IMG/VR virus record: IMGVR_UViG_3300037882_002640
Span: 1-64,000 of that record
Direction: 5' to 3' (one strand)
Source: a virus
Length of the DNA: 64,000 nucleotides
The notes under the pieces are model-generated. The model was not told where the DNA came from. It saw only the letters and a list, made by a program, of their open reading frames with translations, and ran no database searches. Shown in pieces: positions 19,750 through 33,700 of the stretch; within the stretch, counting starts at the first letter, position 1; each line of letters starts with the position of its first letter. The translations under genes were made by a program, and so were the position numbers.

Positions 19750-21724
19750 ATATTTTAATCCCACAGTATTCAGGGGGGAGTTCTACTCCCCCCCTGTTGG
19801 TCTTTTGGAGGATGTGCTAAAGCAAGCCCAAGTAAAATATGACCAAAACTATGAGGCTAGCGAGAAATTGCGTGGTCTCCAAATACAAGCTTTAGAAGCA
19901 GACAAGCCTAGAGCAGATGCTTTAATAGCAGAAAGAAATAATAAGATAGATGACATCGTCACTAGGTATGGTGGGGATTATTCCCTAGCTACTAAGGATT
20001 TAAATTCCTTATTGTCTCAAATACGTACCGAACATCGCCCTGGTGGTGAAATTGCTACCATGGAAGAGAACTATGGAAGGTACAATGATTTCTTAGAGAG
20101 GGAACGTAAAAGGGTTGCAGAAGGTAAGATTGTCGCTGAGGATTTAAATGCTTACAATGATATGTTATTAAATTCTTACACAGGAGTTGGTACTCCTAGC
20201 AAGACTGGGTTATATAACAGACTGGACCCACAATCATTAGCTGAATATACAGATGGGTCTAAACTAGTTACTGAAGCTATAGGAAAGGTTAAACCTAGGA
20301 AACAAGCGATTACTAAGTCCAAATTGGATAAGAGTGGAAACTGGTTTAACGTAAGCGAAGAAGTTGAATGGGTTGATCCAGAGGAAATGAATAATGCTAT
20401 TACAAATGCATTAACATCTGACGATAAGTGGATGGCCTATAATATGCAGAAAGCGCAATTAAATGGAGTTTCCCCAGAAGAGTACTTAACCATGCAGGTT
20501 GACCAGTACCAAAAAACTTATACTCCAATCTACTCGGGAGAATTTTCCCGTGGGGAGAAGGAGGAGTATAAAGGATTTGATGAAGCAACTAAGTTTAGAT
20601 TGCAGAAAGCGCATGAGAAAGATATGCTCGCTCGTCGCGAAGCATCTGCTAAACGAATTGCTAAGTTTAAAAAGGACTTAGACAAAGAAGAGGAAGAAAA
20701 TCAATTTGGAGATAGACCATTTGAATTAGTTGGTAATAACATCAACAATACTTTCCAATTCAAGCCAGTAAAACCACAGCCTGGTGAAGTAGGTGGGGCA
20801 TTTGGAAATACCAGTTCGTTCTTAGGTAATGCTTTTAATTTTGGTGGTAGGGATGTTAATATCTACCCTAATGTAAATGGTATACTATCAGGGAGTGAAC
20901 CTCGTAAGGATGTCAACATGGCTCTGTTACAGCAGATTAAGAACTCTAAACCTTCTTGGGGTGCGGACGAAGAAATCTGGAAGGCCTATAATAGCGCACT
21001 ACAAATGCAGGAGAACTTTGCCTCACAAATCTACATGGACCCTTATGTACAAGTAGAACAGCAGAGAGAAGCTGCAGATCAGTTAATACCTAGGTTCATG
21101 AACTCTCCTGTTCATATGTGGGAAGTTGACGGTAACGGTCAAATGGTTGAAATAATTTCTCAAGCAGATAAAGCTGAGAAGTTAAAAGGGATGTATGATT
21201 TCGATAAAAGAACTGCTAAAGTTCCTGTTGTTGGGACTAGTCGCTCCTTCTCAGGGGATGCTCCTGCTGGACACGTTGTTAAGGATGGGGGCAAAACTTA
21301 TATCATAGCAGAGAATAATGCTGTAATGAATCGTTACAATATATCTAACAATAACTATAAGTCTGTAAAAGAAAGAGCCTTCGGTTTTGTAAAGAAAGGA
21401 TTGACTCAATCTGAAGAGCCCTTTGAGATGATTGGCCCAGATGGAAGAAACGTACCTACTATGGGTGTAACTGAAATTATCAATGGTGAACCAGTGCTCC
21501 GTTATTACCCAGCAATAGCAGATAGACTAAGTGGAAGACTAATTCCAGATAAAACTGACCCATGGACTAAAGTAGATTTAGATGGACGGGTAGTTCCTAT
21601 GAATGCTGCTGATATCGAAAAAGCTGTCTTAGGTAATCAGTTTAACTTTATGAGACAAAAGCAAAAACTTTCTCCTAAAAAAGAATATAATCAAGCTTTT
21701 GATAATTATGAAATAGAATACTAA
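19739..21724 (+). CDS. Internal virion (cargo-type) protein
   Basis: 661 residues. Starts 11 bp before the end of the previous gene. The N-terminal 150 residues are strongly helical and charged and fit the start of crAss-like internal proteins (a YFNPTVFRGEFYSPPVGLLEDVL beginning broken by Pro, then coiled coil). The middle has an acidic-basic helix (about 290-325, rich in Glu/Lys). The C-terminus is a beta-like domain. Probably ejected ahead of or with the polymerase polyprotein. No catalytic motif found. Confidence 0.62.
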   Translation: MVNRYFNPTVFRGEFYSPPVGLLEDVLKQAQVKYDQNYEASEKLRGLQIQALEADKPRADALIAERNNKIDDIVTRYGGDYSLATKDLNSLLSQIRTEHRPGGEIATMEENYGRYNDFLERERKRVAEGKIVAEDLNAYNDMLLNSYTGVGTPSKTGLYNRLDPQSLAEYTDGSKLVTEAIGKVKPRKQAITKSKLDKSGNWFNVSEEVEWVDPEEMNNAITNALTSDDKWMAYNMQKAQLNGVSPEEYLTMQVDQYQKTYTPIYSGEFSRGEKEEYKGFDEATKFRLQKAHEKDMLARREASAKRIAKFKKDLDKEEEENQFGDRPFELVGNNINNTFQFKPVKPQPGEVGGAFGNTSSFLGNAFNFGGRDVNIYPNVNGILSGSEPRKDVNMALLQQIKNSKPSWGADEEIWKAYNSALQMQENFASQIYMDPYVQVEQQREAADQLIPRFMNSPVHMWEVDGNGQMVEIISQADKAEKLKGMYDFDKRTAKVPVVGTSRSFSGDAPAGHVVKDGGKTYIIAENNAVMNRYNISNNNYKSVKERAFGFVKKGLTQSEEPFEMIGPDGRNVPTMGVTEIINGEPVLRYYPAIADRLSGRLIPDKTDPWTKVDLDGRVVPMNAADIEKAVLGNQFNFMRQKQKLSPKKEYNQAFDNYEIEY

Positions 21725-21725
21725 C

Positions 21726-24700
21726 ATGCCATTATATAACAACAAAATAAAAAGAGGCCCATTAGACCACACAGGTCAAGCAGACCCCAACCTCAATCAT
21801 TCCAACTCAGGAGCTAAAAGGATTGGATCTGGAGATGGGTTACTCTCTGGAGGTAGTTATGACTTCAATATTGATGCTACTGCTAGCCAGAACCAGCAAA
21901 GGTTTGGTAACCAAGGTTGGTACAATTGGGCTGGGTACAGTCTCGCTAAACTAGGAGGACGTACAGCCACAGGAGTTGCTGAAGGTATTGGCTCTATAAC
22001 TGCCTTAGGCTCTTCTCCAGGGTTCCTAATAAAGGATAAGGAGTTTATGGATAAGGTAGATAAGAGTCCTGTCGCTACCCTATTAGCCTCACCTTACTAT
22101 TATTTAAAAGGTAATAGTTTTCATAATGCTTTTGAGCAAAATCCTATTCTTGTAGGAACTAAAGCAATAAATACCTTTATTGACGATAACACTACTGTTT
22201 ACCAAGAAGATGGATTCAATGATTTAAATTTTGGGCAGCAGTTATCTAGATTTAGTCAGTTAACCTCTGGCAGTATTGAAAGTTTAGCGTTTTTAACTTC
22301 ATCTGCTTTTGGTGCTGGCTTGCTTGGCAAACTAAATGCTGGTAATAAATTAGTATCTTCATTTGCTAAGGCTAAGAACTTAGATGCAGTATTAGATGGG
22401 GCAAAAGCTGCTGATTACGCAGGTAAGGCAGCAAAAATAGACTTTGCTATATCGCACGGGGCTTTAACAACTTCAGAATCAGCCACAGAAGCAGCAGATG
22501 CTTTCTCAACTATTAAGCGTAAGTTAGAGGATGATCGCTCTAGAGGTAAAAACACAATGTCTGATGAAGAGATAGAAAACGAGGCCAATGGTAAAGCTAG
22601 AAACGTATTCTGGTTAAACATGGCCACTGCCTCTATTACCAATATTCCAACCACTAAACTGTTTAAAGGAGTATTCTCTAAAGCACTTAAGAGTGATATT
22701 GATTTAGGAATTAAACTGGGTGGTAAGGGATTTGAAGCTGAGAACTTAACTGGGCTCAATAGAATGCTTTACTCTAAAGAGTTTCTACCTAAGGTCAGCC
22801 GTGACTTGTTTACTAATATAGTTGCTGAAGGGCTTGAAGAGTCTCTTCAATATTCCATACAAGACATAAACGAGAAGAGTAAAGGAGAGCTATCTCTTAA
22901 GGATTCCTTTAAGAAGTTCTTTTCCGCTGAGAATGCGGTCGCCTCTACTGAAGGTATTTTTACTGATAAGGAACGAGGTAAGGCTGCAGGCCTTGGTGCC
23001 TTAATAGGTGCTGCCAGTGTTGGTGTTGCAGCTATGGCTGATAGAAATTTGTACGCTAATCATGTTACTGCTAGGGATGCCGCTATTGAGGGTTTGAATT
23101 CTCAGTACAAAGATTTTTTAACTTCCACCCCTTACCTAAGAACAGAGGGTAAGTCTTATGAGGTATCTAGAACTGAGAATCCAGATGGTTCCTTTAGTTA
23201 CAATATGACTTCAGGAACTGAGAGTAAATCATTAACTACAACTGAGTTTACTGAACTTACTGCTAAGCATGACCTATCTCCAGAAGGAGGTAAGTTTGTA
23301 GAAAAGGGTACTCACATATTGGATGCTAATGGCAATCCTACTTTAGATACTGAAAGATTAGCTGAGTCTATATCTACTCTCCAAACTCATAGAGCTTTGG
23401 ATGACTTGATTGAGAACGAGGAATTGTATGGTAAATCGGATAAAGTTAAACTAGACTTATTGCGGGCTGAAAAACTTCGTGTACTTGCTCAAACAGCTTT
23501 GGAAAGTGGAACTATGGATTTACTTATTGAAAGGTTTGAAGCGACCAAAGCAGATACTGAGAATCATGAGAAGTATGAGTTGAAGTCTGAAGAGTTAGAT
23601 GAAACTATCAACGAGCTAAAGAAACTTGCGAATCTCTACGAGAATGTGAATAAGGATTTACTAGCTACCTCTACTGAAGGAAATAGATTAAACTCTATTA
23701 GAAAGAAAAGGATGTTCACTCTAGGAGCTAGAGCTGCCACCTTGCAGTCCTTACTCGCTAAGAGTGAACAAGAGAACACAAGGCTTAAATCTGATATCAT
23801 GTTTAAGGCTGGAGAAGATTTCACAGGGAATAGTCAAAACAGGTCTGCTGTTATGGATGCTGTTGAATCTTCTATCGACTTGATGGCTAAGGAGAAATTC
23901 AAACTTAATGAGTTAGAAAACACTATCAGGGATTTGGCAACAGAGCAAGGCATACAGGACAGCAAAAAAATAACTGCCCTTTACGCTAAGATTGCTAGCA
24001 CCCAAGAGGAGATAGACAATCTAAAGAATCAAAGAGAAGAGTTAAAGACAATACAAGGAGCTAAAAACTTCCTAAGACCTGGAGATGTAGAAACGCTAGT
24101 CAACAACTCTTTAAAGAATATGGAGTTGAAGGAAGCTTTGAGACAAACCTCTGAAGTCTATGACAGTTACTTAACTACCAAAGATTTGGATAAAGTTAAA
24201 GGTATTGAGGATACTGCGTTCTTAACTAGAGATGAGTTTGCTGACCCTAACATTCCAATCAATGCTAACACTACTGCCAAAGCGTTGTCTGCATTTGTTG
24301 CCTATAAAGCAAAAAAGTTAAACAACACTAGTAAAAGGGAATATGCGTTTCGGCAGTTCATGAATGAGATTACTAGGAGAGTTGCCCAGAGTTATTCTGG
24401 GGCTAGTTTATTTAGCCTTAATGATTTAAACGCTTTGATAAAACAGTTAGAGTCAATGCCAGAAGGCATTGATATTCAAACTTATAACATTGCATTTGAT
24501 ATAGTACAGAGTATTCGTGCCACTGTACTTGATCCTAGTGAGCAAGTTAGACAATATTTCGAGGACGAGGCTAACGATACTGGTGAAGAGTATGATGAGG
24601 TAGTTGATGATTACATACGCATCTTAGATGACTTTCAAAGTAAGTTAAGTAACCTTAAAGTTATTAACGGGGATTTCATACAGAACATGGACGAATCAAC

Positions 24701-27700
24701 TGAAGAAGCCAAACGCTCTTTGTATAGGACTGGTCTAAGTGTGATGATGGACTTCAATACTGCTCCTGATGAGTACGAGGACTTAGCATCTGCTAAAACA
24801 GAGATTGTTAAGCTCACTAAACTTCTTGAGTTGTTTAAAGAACTTGAGTATGATACTAGGGAACTTGAAACTATCCTAAGTAATCTACAAGCGGCTCTTC
24901 CCCTAATCGAAAAAAATCTCCTTAATAAGGAGTTGAAGAACGCAAAGCAAAACAGATTAGTTGGGGAAGCAATCATCCCAATACTCAATAACCCTGAGTT
25001 CTTGGAGATGCTCACTGCTGCAGGTAATGTGGATGTGCCAGCACTGCTGGAACTAACCAAACAAGATCCTTATCTAGCGTACCTGACACTAGTACAGGCT
25101 CTGTGGGCTGGTAATACCAATGCTAGTTTAGAAGTTATAACTAGGTTGAAAGAGGAGTTAGACTCTAGAGTCTCCACCTTACTTCCCAACTCGCAGGATA
25201 AGAAGATCAGTGTTAACCCCATTAAGTTCTTGATATACTACATATCACAGAAGTATGGGCATAGTAGTTTGGGCGGAGCACAAAAGACTCCAGCTATACA
25301 AGCCTTTTTGGAAGACTATGACCTAGTCAAGTTCATGAACGGAATTGAGAACGAGGCTAACGAAGAAATAAAAGGTCTGCTTAGAGATGTACTAACTGGC
25401 ATAGCTCTTAATGATTTGACACACTCCTTAACTAGTGAAATTAATGCTACTGATATCTTAAGTAAGATTAAATCCTTGGTGGAGAGGTCAAAAGATGTTC
25501 CAGCCCCATCAGTTGCACAGGAAAGAGCCTTACTTCAATTAGGATTATTTCTTTCTTCCAAGAATGACTCCACACAACCACATAAGAATATAACAGCTTT
25601 AAAGGCTCCTCCAGGAGCAGGTAAGACCCTTCTTATTATACCATATATAAAACATATACTTGGTATAACTAACGACGAGTTACTCCCAGTAGCCACCCAA
25701 CAACGTGCATCAGATAATCTCGCTAAAGGCATCGGCCTTAATAAAGGTTATACATCTGAGCAGTTAGTTGATATGTTTGATAACAATGAGATACCTGATG
25801 ATGTTAAAGTTATCATACTGGATGAAGCAGCTTCTCAGACTAATGAATCAGCATACACAGTAGCTAAAGCATTTACTAAGTGGCAGAGGAGAAACGATAA
25901 TGATGCGAGGAATGTTAAGATTATTTATCTTTATGACCCTAACCAAGGACTAGAATCTGCTGATGGCTCATCCCCATTTGAAGCTTCCCCTTACAATACT
26001 CCAACTACTAATGTGCAAAGCATAGAGGAAGGCGGCAATACTCCATTTGGAGCGATGTATTACTCACATAATATATTTGATGTTTTACCTCTCCCCGTAT
26101 CCTATCGCTCAGATATTCCACAGATTCTTTCTCTGCAGAATAGATTCTTAGACAAGGTTAATGTTCCATCTGATATGGAAGCATCTACCTCTAAGGATGC
26201 ATCTGATATGAAGGATATCATGGGTACTTATGTAGAGACAGGTACTGCTAGGCTGTTGGCTATGTACGATAGTTCAGCAGTTAAAAATCCAGATAGGACT
26301 AGAATAATCATAGTGAGTAACGAGCAGGCTAAATCTAAATACCCTGGTAAGGAAGCGCTTACTGCTAAAGAAGCAGTAGGTTTAACCTTTGATGAGGTGT
26401 ATGTAGATATGCCTAGCAACACCACAGCATCTGTTCAGTCCTATAACCAACAGGTTTATACTGCAATATCTAGAGCAAGACTGTTTACTTATTTAGGCAA
26501 CTACTCAGGTACTAACTCGCTAGATACTAGTATGGCTGATAAGATTGAACTCAACCGTACTTTTAAATCCTCACGTCATGATGAATCAGTAGTTGAGAAA
26601 AATCATCAGATTGATGTAATTAATAGTATTGTTACTTTAACAGCAGCACAGGCTACACCTGTAGTCGCCCCTGTATCCACTCCAAGCCCCGTTAATGTAC
26701 TACAGACCATAACCGAACCTGAAATAGAGGTAGTTGAGGATATAGTACTCGATGCTTTCAATGAGACTCCTGCTGGCAACCACTTAAACGTTAACCAAAT
26801 TGACCCCCTACCTCAAAACGAGGGAAGAATTTATCCAAATAACTCTGTAGTTAAGCAGTTACTTGAATCAGGGCAATCAGACTTACGGTTAGTAAAAGAG
26901 TACGATAATGGTTTATTTAGATATAGGTTAATCCATATGTACAATAGTACTAGTGGATTTGATGTAGCCATCTTAGATGAGCTTGCCTTTATGGCTTTAA
27001 ACATTGGAGATTTAAATACTGTAGAACTTAGTGGGGGAGAAATAAAAAACCTGGATAAGCAGAGTGGCTCACTTAGTTTTCCTGCTTCTGTTGGGAGTGC
27101 TATAATGGCATCAACTAAATTAGAACTCGACCCGCAATCTCACACTGTTAGATATATTTATGGAAACACCCCAACTGAAGATTTCAGTAGCCCTGATTCT
27201 TATAGAGGTTTAGTCACTAGGTTCCTAGAGTCATACTCTAAGGAGTACCCTGTTAGTAACGTGGAAGAGATACTTGATAACTTAGATGCCCACACTAATG
27301 TAGTCGTATTCACCTCTGATTCGCAAGTGTTACTCGCAGGTTTCACTAGAGAGCAGGCTCTTAACATCCCATTAGGAAAGCCTTTACTTATTATTAGGGA
27401 TATCGCTAATGTTCAAGGAACTACGCTTACACAATTCATTGAACTACAGACTCCTGTAATTGATCCTACCTCTAAAGAATTTGAAAGAATTCACGGTAAA
27501 GAATTAACTAGATTTACTGAACAACTTAATAAGTTTGAGGATGTATTATCCAAAGCTAACCTAAGTCCAGAATTATTAAACTATACACTGCTAAGGGCAG
27601 GGCAAGCGTTAACAAATGGGGATAAAAGTTATTACCCTTTCCATGCTTTTGTGGTTGCTTTATCTGAATACCGTAAGACTGGAAGATTCTCTATGGCTCC

Positions 27701-30700
27701 CGATAATGTGACTAATGCATTTAACAGGATGAATCCTAACATTGCCTTACCAGTGACTAATGGGAGTTCCTTCCCCAAAGAGTTGGTTGACTTAGCAGTG
27801 GAGTTAGATACCCTACTTCATGGGGAACCTGTTGAAGGTAAAACTTTCAGAAGGAACTATGGGGGTAAAGCACAGTTTGCATTTGATAAGATTGCTAGTT
27901 CAAATATGATTGTTGAGTTGCCTAACATGACTGTTAAGGTGTTAAGGAGTACCCGTAGAAGATCTGGAACTAACGATACTTATGTAGGAGGGTTAACAAT
28001 GCTTGGCCCGATTACATTTGCTGTGCAAGAAGTAACTACACATGGGGCAACATACCAAATAGGCATGCCTTATAACCAGCTGTTCCCACCAGAAGTAATT
28101 AGCCAGATTTCAGAAAGACTCGCCCGTAATCCTAGACTTAGGTGGGGTGAAGCTCCAGCAATCAAAGCATTACTATCAGGAGATGATAGATTGCACACTG
28201 TACTGATGACATCTGAAGACTTATCTTCTATGTTACTTAATGGTGGATACTCTAAGTCTAATTCTGGTTTTGGTTTGAGAATGCCTCTTTACATAAAGGA
28301 CATGAATCAGTTCAACGCTAGAAATGATACAAGATTTGATTTGCACGGGTCATTACAAAGCACTTTCTTAGGCGTAATGCCTACCCGGATAGGTATAGTA
28401 AACCCAGAAACTGGGTTGAGTTCTTTCCAGGAAATTCCTATACCTGTAGAAGAGGTTGAGACAGAGCCAGTAGCTGAGATAAAGGAACAAATAAGGGAAA
28501 GTGTAGTTACTGGGGAAGAAGTAGTATTTACCCCTGCTCAAGAGGCGGAGTTTAAAGCGGAGACCGGTGTATCAATAGAAGAAGCTAGAGATAACTTTGA
28601 ATCACAAACAGTTGCAGAGTTCTTAAAGAAACCAAACTTTGGTAAACTTATGAGGACAGTACTTGGGATGACTACAAATTCTCTAACTGAAACCTTTGCC
28701 CAGTTATTCAATGCCGCTAACCAAGCTGTGGATAGAGAACTGCGGAAAGCACCTAGGGATTTTGTAGCTTCGTTTGTTGTTGCTAGACTGCTAAAGGAAA
28801 CATCTGCAGGCAGTTTCATGTCTAATGGTAGGGCCTTATCTAAAGTATTGCCTATCATTGAGTACTACTACTCCTCCACTAAGAGTGATGTTAAGACTAA
28901 CACTGACTTTGCTAATCGAATTTTAAAATTAGCCTCAATAGAGCAAATTAAGAGCGAGGCAAAAGACATTAATGAGAGTTTAGAAGAACTTGCTAATAAG
29001 TTTGGCGTTCCTTTTACATCTACTAATATTAATTCAGAAATGGATATACTTCCATTCGTACGCTCTGTAGTCTTAATGTCTTCTGAGTTTAGGAAGATGA
29101 GTATAACCCCAGAGGTTAATGCAGTAGCTGCTGTTGAAAGTGGGGCTATTGCCCTGTTAAGGGAGAACAGTTCTAAACCTACTGAGGAAGTGCTTACCCT
29201 GCTCAAAGCGCAATTCCCCGAAGATGAGTTAACTCTTCACGTAGAGAAGAGTTTAAATAGAGATGAAGATGTTGAGGTAATTGATATCTTGCACAGTATA
29301 GATGACGCTAGAGGCTTCTCTTTACCCTTAGAGTTTGAGGAGCTAAATCCTGTGAGTTACGAAGCGGCTTCCCGCCAGTACCGCCAGATATTCAATCCTT
29401 TCGGTTTCAATTTCATTAAAAGGATATTTTTCTCTAAGAAAGGGGAAAACTTCAGGATAGTATCTGCTAATAGTTTAATACGTCAGTTTGGTAAAGAATT
29501 ATGGGGTGTATACTCTAGAGGAGTAATACAGGTAGTAGGTCAAGATGGCAGAGTTGGTATGAGCGTAGTTCTCCACGAGGCTATACACAAAGTAATTGAC
29601 TTGTATCTCACCCCTAAAGAAAAGATTAGACTATTCAACCTCGCTAAGAAACGGTATGGGGACTTACCTGTGTTGGAGTTAGAGGAAAGGATAGCAAATG
29701 ACTTTATGGCATATCAAAGAAAGGAAAAGAAATTCTCTGAAAAGATTACCTCTATCTTCAGAAAGATTGCCAGGTTCTTTAACTTTACTTACAACAATCT
29801 TAACTCCTTGGAAGATTTCTTCGAGTCTACCTTAGATGGTAACTTCAAAGACAAAGTTGGATACTCCAAGACTACTAGGTTCATGGAGATTGAACGATTC
29901 TACAAAGACCTAGCTGAGTTTACTACAGCTAAGAATCTAGTGCTGGACTTATTTAAAGAGGTTAAGAATTCCGCTTCGGATAAAATATTATCTTTCGATG
30001 AGATTATTGGTGAGGTGTTTAACCAATTAATTAACGCCACCATTAGTCAGGAATTAACTTCTGCTGAGGCAGCAGCTATCAAAAATCTAGTTGCTAATCG
30101 TACTGCCCTAAACCAATTCACTGCCTACTTCTTTGGTAATACCCCTGCCATCAGCAGCATTAATAAAGCTACTGCAGAGGCGAGGAAAGATATCGAGGAT
30201 GCTATCGCTGAGTTAACTGACAAGATTAATAATATTGACAGGGAAGCAGACGAGGACGGACTAGAGGTTAATGAATCTGAGCGGCAGGAACTAATCCAGC
30301 TTAAAGAAGAACTTACAGGTTTATCCAAAGCTAGTATCTTAAATGAGACAGTAGACTCTGATGCAGTGGATCCTGAATCTAAATTAACTGGTGTCGTTAA
30401 ACAACGATTGGTAGCAGTGGAGTACAGAAAGAACCGGCAGGTAGTAAGGGCTGACTTTACTAAGCTATATGGCATCCTAATGAATCTTGTATCCTCTGTG
30501 GATAATTCATCGTTTGATAACTTGGTGGATTCTATTAAAGATAGAACACGAAGCCTTATCCCTAGAAGAACTGCTGCCTCTCATAGTGAATACGTCGCTA
30601 ACAACGAAAGGGAAGCAGCCGCTTTGTTTATCGAAGCGGAGTTAGATAGTTACGAGAAATTAAAAGCGTCTAGACCAAAAAATATCTCATTCTTAAAGGA

Positions 30701-33700
30701 CGCTAACTCTAAGTATGAATACATGTTGTTTCATCCAACTAAGGATGTAAGTAACCTGACTTATACTACAGCTAAAAAAGATCCTTCAATAACTATATCC
30801 TTCTACGACCCGTCACTTAGTTATGATGCTTGGGTTAGAGGTGTAGTGGGGGAAAACTACAGTGATGCTAAGACTGCTTTTGATTTCTATGAGCAATCTA
30901 ATTTTGTTAAATCACTAGTTGGCGCTGTGTCTTCTCTAAGAAGGAACAGACCCGCTGTTGGTGTGAGAACTTACGATGAAGGAGTCTACAAGACTAGTTA
31001 CATAGGTGTAAAAGAATCTGGAGCTCGTGCTGTACTTGAGAATGATATTATCAATGGTTTCATGAGGGCTAATGATAAGGCAGATAAGAAGATATTCAGT
31101 GACGAGATTCTAAAAGAACTCGCTAATTTCAAGTTCAGTGAAGACTACGATACTACCTACAACCTTGCTAAAAGACTGCTCTTAACGTTTGGTATCAAGA
31201 TTAAGAAGGGAGATGCGTCTTCACTGGAACTTCAGAACTTCATAAAAAGATCTAAGACCGTTTTACCTAAGATAAACGAGAAGACTGACACCCCTTACAA
31301 TGTTATTACCAACGAATCTAGTTTAATTAGTTTGATTATTGAAGCTGCATCCACAACGGCTAATCTAGTCCAGCCTACCTCATTTATGCGGGGAGATGGT
31401 AAGAAAGCCTTCTTGTGGGTTGATGCTTCGTATCAAACATCCATCCTCACATCTATTGTAAACTCGATAAACGGGTTGAAGGGTATGAGGACTAGGTACT
31501 TCAGTATCAACAAAGGAGAATTAAAGTCTACTTCCCCATTCCTTACGAACAATATATTCTTTAATGGCTTATCTAGGATATATTCATTTTTAGATCATGA
31601 TTCTATAAAATGGAAGGGTAGAGAAGAGAACGCTAAGATTCTACATCGTGAGGGTCCAACAGAAGCCTTGATACGGGCATTTGATTTAGGTTTTATAAAC
31701 AAGGCTGCTAATGGTGATACTTATATTCAATTCCTACCAATACCTTCTAATAGAAGAACTATTAATGGAGTTGAGGTAAGTAGGCTTTCACCTAAACAAT
31801 TAGATTCTGCCTTAATGGGTTTAATCAAATCCCAAAAGAATCGACCTGAACCTACAGGTAAACTTGCTAACAATGATAACTACCTTAAGAATTACAAGAA
31901 ATTTAATCTTCCTGGTCTAGATGGACTGGATGTCAACTCCCTTACTGAAGCAGAAGCTTTGAAGAAGTTGAAAGAAGCACTCGCAGAGATTAAGGAAGAT
32001 TACAAGTCTAAAATACTTGAGTACCTTGTTCGGGAATCTACTGGAACTGAGGTTAGTGAATCTAATTTGCAGGTAGATGTTGACTCTTTACTAAGGACTT
32101 ACACTAAGATTAGTAGCAAGAAAGCTAACTTATCTAGAGCTGGTGAGTACCGTAAGAAATTAGCTGCATATAAAGCAGAGATTGATAAACTTAGTTTAGC
32201 TGGTGATACCGATGCAGCTTTAAAGATTACTGAAGAGGCTAATGAGTTTGTTAAGAGTAGAACCGCATCTCTAAATGATATTCTGGACACTGTGGTTGAG
32301 AATTTTGTAGCAAATCATGTTGTAAACTCTTATAACCTTTCTCAGATGCTTTATGGGGATGGCACCTTCTACAAATCAAAAGAAGATTTAACTAAACGTA
32401 TTCAAGTATTTACTGCAACTGGTGATGTACCTATTGTAGACGAAGCGGATGGTTATCCACCAGTATCTAGGATTGGTGTAATTCAAGACATAGAATCTGC
32501 TTTGGAAGAGTTAGAAGATATGAGAGATGAGGCTGCTAGAGAAACAGTTAATGAAGCGGATGGGCAAGGATTCATGTTACCAGAGGCTTACGAACAGCTC
32601 GCAAAGGCTCGTGGTAGGCATACTGAAGATGACATTACTCTTAAGACAGTGTACTCATCAACTGATGAACTTGGCATACCAACCCTCCTCAAGTATTCCA
32701 TCATTGTTCTTACTGACGAGCTTATTGGGTACAACGCTGGTAAACCTATTAATGTTGCCTTACACAACTTAAGGGAAGCAATGCGCAACCCTGCAGACGG
32801 TAAGGGGAGGTTAGACCAAGCTATATTTTCATCTGGTGTTAAATCAGGTGGTCCAAGCAATAAGAACCAGGCTAGGGTTAACATGGAGGACATGAGTATA
32901 TCATTCCAAGATTCTTCAATTATCAGTATTGACAATCGTCACTTTAGGTTCCAGTTGAATCCTGCGAGTGAAGTTGAGAAGACTGTGGCTAACCCGTCAC
33001 AGATAACTGCCTTTATAGACAGCAATGGTATCAACCCAAACGAAGCTTATGAAGTACATAAGTTGAATGCAGGTATAATGGCTGTGGGTATGCGATTGAT
33101 TTCACATAAGTTGGGTATATCAAGGAAAGGAAGACTTACCAAATCTTCAGAGAATGTAATGCGTAAAAGAGCAATACAAGCAAATGAAGGTATGACGGGT
33201 AAGGAATCTTTAGTGAATGCGTTAGCCGCTAAACGTAATGGTAAGTACTCCGTATCTCTTAACCTACCTATGATTGGAGATGGTCTGGTATCATCCTTAG
33301 CCTCTATTGTTTCTTCTTCTACAGTTGGATTTCGATTTCCAGGCTCTAAGCTTGTTCTTCAATCAGAATTCGGTACATATACCAATACTAAGGAGAAACT
33401 CAAGTTCAAAGATAAAGATGGCTTTACAGAAGTAATGCTTCCAGAAGTCTTCAGGGAGTTCCTGTCAGAAGGTGATGTAGTTGCTAATGATGCAATGGTT
33501 GGATTCCGTATTCCATCCACAAACTACCACTCTGCTATTGCTCTAAGGGTAGTAGGATTCTATAAAGTTCCACCAGGTTCTGCAGGTAATATTGTGATTG
33601 CTCCTGCTGCACTTGTGTTCTATCATGGTTCAGACTTTGACGTTGACTCTCTATTTCTTATTAAAAAGGATAAACTTAAAGAGGATATATCATTAGACAC